From an uncultured Coprococcus sp. (GTDB lineage Bacteria > Bacillota > Clostridia > Lachnospirales > Lachnospiraceae): 6,830 nt of DNA. The DNA is taken from assembly GCA_900548315.1 (NCBI GenBank), contig URJU01000125.1, positions 1-6,830 of the forward strand. The letters run 5' to 3'. The position numbers and the translations under genes were made by a program. Shown piece by piece: positions 1 through 6,634 of the stretch. The notes below the pieces were generated by a model. The model was not told the origin of the DNA. It did not search any database and was given only the letters and a program-made list of their open reading frames with translations. Within the stretch, counting starts at the first letter, position 1. Each line of letters starts with the position of its first letter.

Positions 1-26
1 GGCTCGGAGATGTGTATAAGAGACAG
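1..26 (+). other. Nextera transposase adapter (non-genomic)
   Basis: Positions 8-26 are the 19-base Tn5 mosaic end AGATGTGTATAAGAGACAG. They are preceded by GGCTCGG, the 3' part of the Illumina Nextera Read 2 adapter arm. This is library adapter left on the contig, not biology. Genomic sequence begins at 27. Confidence 0.97.
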
Positions 27-44
27 GTTATATATGATATATAT

Positions 45-51
45 AGGAGGG
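45..51 (+). promoter_or_regulatory. Shine-Dalgarno site of comEC
   Basis: AGGAGGG is a near-perfect ribosome binding site. It lies 7 bases before an ATA codon at 59 that is in frame with comEC, but 19 bases before the first conventional start codon (TTG at 71). An in-frame TAG at 44-46 rules out any start further upstream. The site therefore points to initiation at 59 rather than 71. Confidence 0.75.
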
Positions 52-70
52 AAACAACATAAAGAGACCA

Positions 71-2440
71 TTGTTCTGGGTAGCAGTATGCTTTGCGCTT
101 GGAGAGGCGTATGCAGTGGCAGCTGGACATTCAGTTATCATAAGTGGTCTGATGATATTGGCTGCACTGGTCGTGTCGGTTATATCCGGCAGGAGCAATG
201 CAGCCATGCTTTTTTTTCGGAGAATTTTTGCCTGTGGTATACTTGGACTGATACTGCTCATGGGATATATGAATGTGAAGACGATGGAGGATAGTGGTAA
301 GACTGCCGACAGGATAGCGGAGAAAAAGACCTGCCAGATGATTGGACTGGTGGATGATATAAGGAGAAACAGCAAAGGTTATCAGGTATATATACAGGCT
401 GAGAGCATAGATATATATAATGTAGATATGAAGGTTATTGTGTATATGTCAGATGATGCAGATATGAAGATAGGGCAGCAGTTTGCCATAAATGGGGATT
501 TTGCAAGACCTGATACGGCTACGAATCCCGGGGAATTTGATGCACTTTCTTATTACGCACATAGAGGGATATATCTGATATGTAAGGGTGGAACAGTGGC
601 TAGAAAAGGCACAGGATACAGTCCAGTAAAGCAGTATCTGTATCAGTTCAGGATGAGAGCTGGCGAGGTGCTGGACAAACACTTTGATGAGAGTGATTCA
701 TCAGTCATGAGAGCTATGCTGTTGGGGGAGAAAAGTGGAATAGATAAGGATACAAAGAAGTTGTTTCAGATAAATGGTATTGCTCATATTCTAGCTATAT
801 CTGGTGTTCATATTGCTATCATAGGAATGTCGTTGTTCCGATTGTTAAGGAAACTCGGACGCTCGAACATTGTTCCAGGGATAGTGGCGATGGTGATGAT
901 CATTTTATATGGAATGATGACCGGACTTGCCAGCTCAACGCTCAGGGCTGTTATTATGATGGCGATAGTTGTAGCTGCAAAGATAAAGGGCCGAAGTCCT
1001 GACATGATGACGTCAGCCGGGATTGCCTGCGTGATACAGGCGTTTGCAGATCCATATATAGTGTTTGATGCCGGGTTTCAGCTGTCATTTGCCGCAGTGC
1101 TTGGGATTGCCATAGTAACTCCATTGTTGGTTAAATTATTTCCGAGGAAACGGGCTGACGGATACATGCAGAAGTTTAGATCGGCATTCCTTATAAATAT
1201 ATCAGTGTCACTGACCACAACGCCCGTTGTGATCTACTACTATTATCAGTTTCCGTTATATTCAGTCGCACTTAATATGGTTATAGTCCCACTTGTATCC
1301 GTGGTTCTCTTTTGCTGCATAGCTGTCATATTACTGGAAATGATATTTGCCGGTTCAGTTATCGGCGTGGCAGCGGAGTGGATCGCAATCCCTGCAAAAT
1401 ATATTTTAAAACTGTACAGATGGCTATGCGAGATAGCCTGCGGGTTACCGGGATATAGTGTGAATGTAGGGCATATAACCGTGGAGATGTTGGCAGTATT
1501 TTATGTTGTGGTTATACTGGGATTATGGATCATCTGTAAGAGCCGTGGCAGATTACACATTATCCTGGTTGTAATGCTGCTGTTGCTGGGATGCGGTTAT
1601 GAGTGTGCAGTGTATGACAGAGGTTTTCGTGTGGTTTGTATGGATGTTGGGCAGGGTGATGGTATCCTCATCAGATCAGGTGGCGGTACAAATATCTTGA
1701 TAGACGGAGGCTCTTCCGATAACAGTCAGGTTGGGGAATATGTGATCGCACCGGTTCTCAGATATTATGGAGCTGCACATATAGACTATGCGATAGTGAC
1801 GCATGGAGACAATGACCATGTTTCAGGGTTAAAGTATCTGCTTGAGACAAAAAATACAGGGGTAGTAATAGATAATATAATATTGCCGATGTACGGAGCA
1901 CAAGACAGTTTGGGAGAGATAAAAACTGTGGCGGAGCAGGCTGGTGTAAATATTATTTATATGAAAAGGGGAGACATGCTATCGGTGCAGAAAGGAAGAT
2001 TATTGAAGTATGACGGTAGAGATATGGCTAAGATTTCGCTAAGTTTCTTGTATCCTGGACCAGAAACTGGTATAAATGATGTAAATGAGCTTTCGGCGGT
2101 CGTGAGACTTGATCATCAGGGGTATAGTATGCTGTTCACTGGTGACCTGGGCGAGATTGGTGAAAAACAGCTCTTGGAACAGGAAATCGATGTGGAGGCA
2201 GATGTGTTGAAAGTGGGGCATCATGGCAGCAGGTATTCGAGCAGTGGAGAGTTCCTTGACGCTGTTGCGCCGAAAATAGCTGTCATATCTGCGGGGGAGG
2301 ATAACAGATATGGGCATCCACATGGGGAGACTCTGGACAGACTGAAAGATCATGGAGCAGACATATTTTGCACTATAGAATGTGGAGCGGTCAGTGTGAC
2401 GATTGACCGGGGAGGGTTGAAGACAGAAAAATACAGATGA
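71..2440 (+). CDS. comEC: ComEC/Rec2-family DNA-uptake channel protein
   Basis: ComEC is the inner-membrane channel that passes single-stranded DNA into the cell during natural transformation. Residue numbers count the TTG at 71 as 1 (789 aa, within the normal family length). Residues 1-70 hold N-terminal membrane helices. About 86-175 form the small soluble DUF4131-like domain, with the family motif NPGEFDALSYYAHRGI at 152-167. The Competence membrane domain spans about 195-510 and carries the signature HILAISGVHIAIIG at 239-252. The C-terminal metallo-beta-lactamase fold (about 519-780) keeps its metal-site motifs: MDVGQGD at 524-530, HGDND-H (H578, D580, D582, H583), GD at 691-692, KVGHHGS at 714-720 and GHPH at 748-751. 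The frame is uninterrupted. The start is uncertain: an ATA codon at 59 fits the ribosome binding site far better and would add four residues, giving an MKRPLFW-like N-terminus typical of the family. TTG at 71 is kept here only as the first accepted start codon. Upstream comEA, if present, lies off the contig. Whether the host is actually competent cannot be told from this window. Confidence 0.93.
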   Translation: MFWVAVCFALGEAYAVAAGHSVIISGLMILAALVVSVISGRSNAAMLFFRRIFACGILGLILLMGYMNVKTMEDSGKTADRIAEKKTCQMIGLVDDIRRNSKGYQVYIQAESIDIYNVDMKVIVYMSDDADMKIGQQFAINGDFARPDTATNPGEFDALSYYAHRGIYLICKGGTVARKGTGYSPVKQYLYQFRMRAGEVLDKHFDESDSSVMRAMLLGEKSGIDKDTKKLFQINGIAHILAISGVHIAIIGMSLFRLLRKLGRSNIVPGIVAMVMIILYGMMTGLASSTLRAVIMMAIVVAAKIKGRSPDMMTSAGIACVIQAFADPYIVFDAGFQLSFAAVLGIAIVTPLLVKLFPRKRADGYMQKFRSAFLINISVSLTTTPVVIYYYYQFPLYSVALNMVIVPLVSVVLFCCIAVILLEMIFAGSVIGVAAEWIAIPAKYILKLYRWLCEIACGLPGYSVNVGHITVEMLAVFYVVVILGLWIICKSRGRLHIILVVMLLLLGCGYECAVYDRGFRVVCMDVGQGDGILIRSGGGTNILIDGGSSDNSQVGEYVIAPVLRYYGAAHIDYAIVTHGDNDHVSGLKYLLETKNTGVVIDNIILPMYGAQDSLGEIKTVAEQAGVNIIYMKRGDMLSVQKGRLLKYDGRDMAKISLSFLYPGPETGINDVNELSAVVRLDHQGYSMLFTGDLGEIGEKQLLEQEIDVEADVLKVGHHGSRYSSSGEFLDAVAPKIAVISAGEDNRYGHPHGETLDRLKDHGADIFCTIECGAVSVTIDRGGLKTEKYR

Positions 2441-2482
2441 GTCCATGGAGTGCGGACGAACAAAAAAGAAAGGATGATTGGT

Positions 2483-3430
2483 ATGACAAAAAGACTAAAC
2501 TTATTGCTGGAATTTGTAATGCTGACCCTTGGAGCGGTGATAGCGGCGTTTGCTATCGAAGAATTTCTTGTTCCTAACACGATTCTTGACGGAGGAGTTA
2601 TCGGTATCGGTATCATGATCAATAACCTCACTGGAGTTTCACTCAGTATTCTTACTATCGTTTTAAACATTCCATTTCTGATAATCGGGTCGAGGCAGCT
2701 TGGCAAGCTGTTTATCGTAAAAGCAGGATATTCAATGGCAGTATTTTCAGTTTTTGTAGAGATTTTTAAGCCGCTTGAGAATGCAACATCAGAAACCATA
2801 TTGGCAGTATGTTTTGGCGGTGTGATACTTGGTCTTGGCGTTGGTATAATAATTAAATTTGGTGGCTGTCTGGATGGAACAGAGACAGTAGCCATAATGC
2901 TCAACAAAAAGAAAGACTGGCCGGTTGGAAGGCTTGTGCTGGGGATGAATCTTGTTATATATGCCATTGCCGGACTGTTGTTTGGATTTGACAGAGCCAT
3001 GTACAGTTTGCTTACATACTTTATAACATCAAAGGTACTGGATATGGTGGAATCAGGACTTGAACAGGCGAAGGCGGCGATGATAATAACAGATGATGCC
3101 AGGGAGGTTGCAGACAAGATATACAAGCAGCTTGGCAGAACTGTAACAATCATGCAGGGCAAAGGGATGATAAGCGGCAATAAGACAGTTCTATACTGTG
3201 TCCTTACTAGATTTGAGATAGGAGAGCTAAAGCGCATAATCAAGTCCATAGATTCATCTGCATTTGTGACTGTCACGGATGTGGCGGAGATCATCGGAAA
3301 CCATATCAAGGACAATGAATATAAAGAGATGCTTGAGAAGGTGGAGAAAAAAGAGTCTAACGAGCAGATGGATAATCTGCCGGAGCATGAGAGCATGGAG
3401 GATTTTGAGAGCCTGAAAAAGTACATATAA
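2483..3430 (+). CDS. YitT family membrane protein (DUF161 + DUF2179)
   Basis: A 315-residue integral membrane protein of the YitT/YqfU family, common in Firmicutes; its transported substrate or role is not established. The N-terminal two thirds (about 1-190) is hydrophobic with family motifs ILDGGVIGIGIMI at 34-46 and GGCLDGTETVAIMLNKKK at 127-144, typical of the DUF161 membrane repeats. Residues about 197-273 form a cytosolic DUF2179 domain: a GRTVTIMQGKGMISG-type strand-loop at 218-232, then RFEIGELKRIIKSID and AFVTVTDVAEIIG. The last 40 or so residues are a charged, mostly acidic tail. ATG at 2483 is chosen because AAAGGA at 2469-2474 lies 8 bases upstream. In-frame GTG at 2450 and ATG at 2474 would give longer forms but lack a well-spaced ribosome binding site. 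It begins 42 bases after comEC on the same strand with no visible promoter between, so cotranscription is likely although a functional link is not evident. Confidence 0.9.
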   Translation: MTKRLNLLLEFVMLTLGAVIAAFAIEEFLVPNTILDGGVIGIGIMINNLTGVSLSILTIVLNIPFLIIGSRQLGKLFIVKAGYSMAVFSVFVEIFKPLENATSETILAVCFGGVILGLGVGIIIKFGGCLDGTETVAIMLNKKKDWPVGRLVLGMNLVIYAIAGLLFGFDRAMYSLLTYFITSKVLDMVESGLEQAKAAMIITDDAREVADKIYKQLGRTVTIMQGKGMISGNKTVLYCVLTRFEIGELKRIIKSIDSSAFVTVTDVAEIIGNHIKDNEYKEMLEKVEKKESNEQMDNLPEHESMEDFESLKKYI

Positions 3431-3433
3431 ATT

Positions 3434-3487
3434 AAAACCGCAGGTGTTCAACATATCATATGTATGATTGAACATCCTGCGGTTTTT
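3434..3487 (+). terminator. Rho-independent terminator between yitT and pdxT (bidirectional)
   Basis: The left arm at 3434-3451 (AAAACCGCAGGTGTTCAA) pairs with 3468-3486 except for one bulged T at 3475. A further 4-bp stem (CATA 3452-3455 with TATG 3463-3466) continues into the loop. The GC-rich core (CCGCAGG/CCTGCGG) is followed by TTTTT on the plus strand and, read from the other side, by the complement of AAAA. It can therefore serve both yitT (+, stop 4 bases away) and pdxT (-, stop at 3505-3503). Confidence 0.88.
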
Positions 3488-3502
3488 GTATATATTTATA
3501 TG

Positions 3503-4063
3503 TTATATGCTTTCAACGAAAGCCTTGTGGATACTGTAGTCGCTGTCAAGCTCCGGGTGGAATGAGAATGCAAACTGTTTGCCGTATTTTACGGCCACAA
3601 TCTTGTCATCAACCGTTGCAAGTACATCTACTTCAGGTGAAACCTCAGCCACGTAAGGAGCACGGATGAAAGTCATGGGAACCTCTCCAATACCCTTGAG
3701 ATCAGCCACGGTGTGAAAACTTCCAAGCTGTCTGCCGTAGGCATTTCTCTTTACTGTAACAGGGAGTGTGCCAAGGTGTACAGTGTCATCACCTTCAATA
3801 TGTTGTGCAAGTAGGATAAGCCCTGCACATGTTGCCAAAACCGGCATACCGTCCTCAATCTGAGTCTTTATGGTATCGAACATATCACTGTCGCGTAGAA
3901 GTTTGCCCTGAACAGTGCTCTCTCCTCCTGGGAGAATAAGCGCATCGTATTCTTTTTCCAGATCCTTTGCGTTTCTCAGCTCTATGCAGGATACTCCAAG
4001 TTCGGAAAGTACATGTTCATGCTCTGCGAAAGCTCCCTGTACTGCCAATACACCGACCTGCAT
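3503..4063 (-). CDS. pdxT: Pyridoxal 5'-phosphate synthase glutaminase subunit PdxT
   Basis: PdxT is the class I glutamine amidotransferase half of the PLP synthase. It hydrolyses glutamine and channels ammonia to PdxS in a cytosolic 12+12 complex. The 186-residue product opens with the family start MQVGVLAVQGAFAEH, and the triad is visible: Cys79 in ATCAGL, His169 and Glu171 in SFHPEL. The oxyanion/structural motif LPGGEST is at 44-50 and the conserved RNAYGRQLGSF at 106-116. It is slightly shorter than the B. subtilis protein (196 aa), lacking only C-terminal residues. ATG at 4063-4061 lies one base after the pdxS stop and has AAAGGGG (4078-4072) 8 bases upstream, inside the end of pdxS, so translation is probably coupled to pdxS. 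The open frame continues upstream to 4219, but that part only overlaps pdxS in another frame and has no family similarity. Confidence 0.96.
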   Translation of the reverse strand: MQVGVLAVQGAFAEHEHVLSELGVSCIELRNAKDLEKEYDALILPGGESTVQGKLLRDSDMFDTIKTQIEDGMPVLATCAGLILLAQHIEGDDTVHLGTLPVTVKRNAYGRQLGSFHTVADLKGIGEVPMTFIRAPYVAEVSPEVDVLATVDDKIVAVKYGKQFAFSFHPELDSDYSIHKAFVESI

Positions 4064-4064
4064 A

Positions 4065-4943
4065 TTACTTACCCCTTTCTGCCATGAGGATTGCGATCTC
4101 CTGCTCGTTGATACCGACCATAGCTTCGCCAAGACCTTCTGAGAGCTTTGCAACAAGATCTGCATCGTTGTAGTTTGTTGTTGCCTGAACGATAGCAGCA
4201 GCACGCTTAGCAGGATCACCAGACTTGAATATACCTGAACCTACGAATACACCCTCAGCGCCGAGCTGCATCATAAGAGCTGCATCTGCTGGAGTTGCGA
4301 CACCGCCGGCTGCGAAGTTTACAACTGGAAGACGATGATTTTCGTGTACATACTGAACAAGGTCATAAGGAACCTCAAGTTTCTTGGCTGCCTCATACAG
4401 CTCGTCAGTTCTCATGCTTACGATCTCAGCTATCTGGCTGTTCATCTTTCTCATATGTCTTACCGCCTGAACGATATCGCCTGTACCAGGCTCCCCCTTT
4501 GTTCTGATCATTGATGCACCCTCATTGATTCTTCTGAGTGCCTCACCAAGATCCTTTGCACCACATACAAATGGAACCTTGAACTGTCTCTTGTCGATGT
4601 GATATACATCATCAGCTGGTGAGAGAACTTCGCTCTCATCGATGTAATCAATCTCTATGGCCTGAAGGATCTGAGCCTCTGCAAAATGTCCGATACGGCA
4701 CTTAGCCATAACAGGTATTGATACAGCGTTCTGGATTCCTTTGATCATCTGAGGGTCACTCATACGTGATACACCGCCTGCTGCTCTGATGTCAGCAGGT
4801 ATTCTCTCAAGAGCCATAACTGCACATGCGCCGGCTGCCTCTGCGATCTTAGCCTGCTCAGGTGTTGTAACATCCATGATAACTCCGCCCTTGAGCATCT
4901 GGGCAAGTTCCTTGTTTAACTTATATCTTTCTGTTGTTTCCAT
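4065..4943 (-). CDS. pdxS: Pyridoxal 5'-phosphate synthase lyase subunit PdxS
   Basis: PdxS is the synthase half of the deoxyxylulose-phosphate-independent vitamin B6 pathway. It builds PLP from ribose 5-phosphate, glyceraldehyde 3-phosphate and ammonia supplied by PdxT. The 292-residue product is of normal length and closely follows the family throughout. The catalytic residues fall at the same numbers as in B. subtilis: Asp24 (VIMDV), Lys81 (VMAKCRIGH), Glu105 (YIDESEVL) and Lys149 (IRTKGEPGTG). The phosphate-binding NFAAGGVATPADAALMMQLG and GVFVGSGIFKS are intact near the C-terminus. ATG at 4943-4941 has GGAGG (4954-4950) 6 bases upstream. Isoleucine is mainly ATC (17 of 23 by my count), unlike ATA-rich comEC, which suggests good expression. 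It leads a two-gene operon with pdxT. No riboswitch or MocR/PdxR-type regulator gene is seen nearby. Confidence 0.98.
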   Translation of the reverse strand: METTERYKLNKELAQMLKGGVIMDVTTPEQAKIAEAAGACAVMALERIPADIRAAGGVSRMSDPQMIKGIQNAVSIPVMAKCRIGHFAEAQILQAIEIDYIDESEVLSPADDVYHIDKRQFKVPFVCGAKDLGEALRRINEGASMIRTKGEPGTGDIVQAVRHMRKMNSQIAEIVSMRTDELYEAAKKLEVPYDLVQYVHENHRLPVVNFAAGGVATPADAALMMQLGAEGVFVGSGIFKSGDPAKRAAAIVQATTNYNDADLVAKLSEGLGEAMVGINEQEIAILMAERGK

Positions 4944-4981
4944 GTTGAACCTCCGTTATAATTGTATTTGCATTTGTTTTG

Positions 4982-5001
4982 GTGAGTGTACATAAACTCA
5001 C
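4982..5001 (-). promoter_or_regulatory. Hairpin in the predicted pdxS leader
   Basis: A perfect 6-bp inverted repeat (GTGAGT at 4982-4987, ACTCAC at 4996-5001) encloses an 8-base loop. If pdxS is transcribed from the promoter proposed at 5042-5014, this hairpin sits within about 6-25 nt of the RNA 5' end. It could be a transcript-stabilising stem or a protein-binding operator. No U-tract follows, so it is not a terminator. Confidence 0.35.
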
Positions 5002-5013
5002 AATCTGTAGGTG

Positions 5014-5042
5014 ATTATAAAACCAAAGTGACATTATATGAA
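5014..5042 (-). promoter_or_regulatory. Candidate sigma-A promoter of pdxST
   Basis: Read on the minus strand, TTCATA (5042-5037, 4 of 6 to the -35 consensus) is followed after 17 bases by a perfect TATAAT -10 box (5019-5014). The predicted start would be near 5007, giving a leader of about 64 nt before the pdxS ATG. A second TATAAT lies at 5038-5033 but has no convincing -35 box. Confidence 0.45.
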
Positions 5043-5107
5043 TAATCAATATGTGAATATAAAAACAGGTCAGATATACTGGAAATGTTGAAAAAACATC
5101 AAAAACA

Positions 5108-5132
5108 ATGTCAGATATATACATTCTGACAT
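5108..5132. repeat. Perfect 8-bp inverted repeat in the pdxS/holA intergenic region
   Basis: ATGTCAGA (5108-5115) and its exact reverse complement TCTGACAT (5125-5132) flank a 9-base AT-rich spacer. There is no U-tract, so this looks like a dimeric operator rather than a terminator. The half-site sequence GTCAGATATA at 5110-5119 recurs in direct orientation at 5069-5078, 41 bases away. No regulator for it is encoded here, so function is inferred only from shape. Confidence 0.45.
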
Positions 5133-5148
5133 GCAAATAGCAGGCTGA

Positions 5149-5167
5149 ATATCGTTTTAATCGATAT
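5149..5167. repeat. Short palindrome upstream of holA
   Basis: ATATCG (5149-5154) and CGATAT (5162-5167) form a perfect 6-bp inverted repeat around a 7-base spacer. It lies 37 bases before the holA start, where a promoter would be expected. The best -35/-10 pair I can find nearby (CTGAAT 5145-5150, CATAAA 5168-5173) is weak. It may be an operator or chance in AT-rich DNA. Confidence 0.25.
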
Positions 5168-5203
5168 CATAAAGATATAAACAAGATGGTGGAGGAAAAA
5201 AGT

Positions 5204-6220
5204 ATGGCTGCAACCAAGAAAAAAGAGAAGAAGAACGCAATGGCGGTCATAAACCAGAATATAAAGTCAGGAGAATTTGCAAAGATATACCTGCTGTATG
5301 GCAAGGAGAGATATCTGGTGAATCAGTATCGGGATAAACTGCTCGGAGCACTCACAGATAAGGATGACAATCTGAACTTTATGAAGTTTGCAGGAAATGG
5401 GATAAATACTCAGGAGATCATAGATTTCAGCAACGAGATGCCGTTCTTTGCGGACAGGAGAGTAGTCCTTGTAGAAAACAGTGGATTGTTCAAGAGCAGC
5501 AATGAGGATTTTGCAAAAAAGCTTATTAATATAGAAGATACATCAGTAGTAATCTTTGTGGAGATGGAGGTGGATACCAGATACAAGCTGTTCAAAGCCG
5601 TCGATAAAAGCGGTGAGGCACTTGAATTCGTAACTCCTGATGAGAAGATGATGGTTACATGGGTTAGATCTCTGTTCCGTGAATCTGAGGTAGCTACAAC
5701 GGATACTGCTATATATAGGATAATAGAATGTGCCAAGATGGACATGAACTGCATCAAGAATGAAGTCGATAAAATGATAAGTTATGCGGGTGATAAAAAA
5801 CAGGTGAGTGAGCATGACGTTGAGCTTTTGTGCAGTCAGGATGCTGAGAGCAAGGTGTATCAGATGACAGATTTCATCATAGCAAAGCAGAAGGAGCGTG
5901 CGGTAAGGATGTATCATGATCTTCTTGAGAACAAGGAGGCTCCGATCATGATAAACTCATGTATCATGCGTCAGTATAACAAGCTGCTCCTGGTGAAGAT
6001 GGCAATTGCAGATGGTGCGCAGGATGCTGGTATCGCAAAGATCGCAGGATGTCCGGTGTGGGCGGTCAAGAATTATAAGGCTCAGTGCAGACCTTATACG
6101 GCAGAACAGTTAAAGGGCATAGTTGAGCAGAGCAATGAAATGGATTACAAATTAAAGACAGGGCAGGTCATGGATGCCGCCGCGCTTGAGGTTATGATCG
6201 TGGAACTGTGCGAGATGTGA
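5204..6220 (+). CDS. holA: DNA polymerase III delta subunit (clamp loader)
   Basis: HolA (B. subtilis YqeN) is the delta subunit of the cytosolic clamp loader. It opens the beta sliding clamp so that it can be placed on primed DNA. The product is 338 residues, the usual length. After a Lys-rich N-terminal stretch (residues 1-12), the AAA+-like domain I begins with KIYLLYGKERYLV at 27-39, the family's degenerate start without a P-loop. The conserved EMPFFADRRVVLVEN at 78-92 is in the region that contacts the clamp. An all-helical middle follows, with the collar domain from about 210 to the end. ATG at 5204 is chosen because GGAGG at 5191-5195 lies 8 bases upstream. An in-frame ATG at 5186 would overlap that site and has none of its own. 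It is transcribed away from pdxS and converges on rpsT, the same holA-rpsT arrangement as in Bacillus. The assignment rests on domain pattern and context rather than on a catalytic motif. Confidence 0.93.
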   Translation: MAATKKKEKKNAMAVINQNIKSGEFAKIYLLYGKERYLVNQYRDKLLGALTDKDDNLNFMKFAGNGINTQEIIDFSNEMPFFADRRVVLVENSGLFKSSNEDFAKKLINIEDTSVVIFVEMEVDTRYKLFKAVDKSGEALEFVTPDEKMMVTWVRSLFRESEVATTDTAIYRIIECAKMDMNCIKNEVDKMISYAGDKKQVSEHDVELLCSQDAESKVYQMTDFIIAKQKERAVRMYHDLLENKEAPIMINSCIMRQYNKLLLVKMAIADGAQDAGIAKIAGCPVWAVKNYKAQCRPYTAEQLKGIVEQSNEMDYKLKTGQVMDAAALEVMIVELCEM

Positions 6221-6242
6221 TAGGTTTTATTTTAATTTAGAT

Positions 6243-6280
6243 AAAAAAATAACCGCTGTAAAAACAGTGGTTATTTTTTT
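6243..6280 (+). terminator. Rho-independent terminator after holA, facing rpsT
   Basis: A 17-bp stem (6243-6259 with 6264-6280) has an AAAA loop. It has a core of AACCGCTGT/ACAGTGGTT flanked by seven A and seven T. On the plus-strand RNA the only imperfect pair is a G-U (6255/6268); on the minus strand the same position becomes an A-C mismatch. It therefore probably works in both directions but best for holA, whose stop is 22 bases upstream. The 83 bases from 6281 to 6363, between it and the rpsT stop, hold no recognisable gene. Confidence 0.92.
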
Positions 6281-6363
6281 ATAACTATGAGTGGTTCAAA
6301 TATATGCAGCCGTTTAATATATCCAATCCCTGTGTCAAAGTTACTGTGTTATCATATGAATGA

Positions 6364-6627
6364 TTAAGCCATCTTGTTGACAGCAACTGCAAGACGTGAT
6401 ACCTTACGTGCAGCGTTGTTCTTGTGGTAGATGCCCTTTGATGCAGCCTTGTTGATCTCTGATGTAGCAACAACAAGTGCCTGCTGAGCAGCAGCCTTAT
6501 CACCAGCAGCGACAGCAGCCTCAACCTTCTTGATAACAGTCTTAACCTTAGACTTGATCATCTTGTTTCTAAGTGTCTTCTTCTCGATAACATTGATTCT
6601 CTTCTTTGCAGATTTGATATTAGCCAA
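6364..6627 (-). CDS. rpsT: 30S ribosomal protein S20
   Basis: S20 binds 16S rRNA early in 30S subunit assembly. The product is 87 residues, the normal length, and is small, very basic and helical. It opens (M)ANIKSAKKRINVIEKKTLRNK, with the conserved SEINKAASKGIYHKNNAARKVSRL at 56-79 near the C-terminus. The start is TTG at 6627-6625, preceded 7 bases upstream by GGAGGT. An in-frame ATG overlaps that ribosome binding site and would add five residues absent from the family, so it is rejected. E. coli rpsT also starts with UUG. All seven isoleucine codons are ATC, consistent with high expression. It is monocistronic here, with its own strong promoter and structured leader, and converges on holA. 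Confidence 0.97.
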   Translation of the reverse strand: MANIKSAKKRINVIEKKTLRNKMIKSKVKTVIKKVEAAVAAGDKAAAQQALVVATSEINKAASKGIYHKNNAARKVSRLAVAVNKMA

Positions 6628-6634
6628 AATTCTT

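Noticed and set aside
10..294. 94-residue plus-strand reading frame at the left end
   Set aside because: It starts inside the adapter, lacks a ribosome binding site and overlaps comEC in another frame.
2450..2482. GTG start of yitT at 2450 (or ATG at 2474)
   Set aside because: Neither has a properly spaced ribosome binding site, whereas ATG 2483 has AAAGGA 8 bases upstream and begins where the family's first helix begins.
2350..3426. Long minus-strand reading frame (358 residues) opposite yitT
   Set aside because: It is fully antisense to comEC's end and to yitT, is rich in Ser, Ile and Pro as antisense translations often are, shows no recognisable domain, and lies across well-supported genes.
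4064..4219. N-terminal extension of pdxT to 4219
   Set aside because: It lies within pdxS in another frame. PdxT homologues begin at the MQVGVLAVQG position, which has its own ribosome binding site.
4944..5203. Riboswitch or small gene between pdxS and holA
   Set aside because: No conserved riboswitch core or reading frame with a ribosome binding site is visible. The region is best explained by promoters and short repeats.
6281..6363. Possible tRNA remnant near GGTTCAAAT at 6293-6301
   Set aside because: The T-loop-like string has no 5-bp T stem, anticodon arm or acceptor stem around it.
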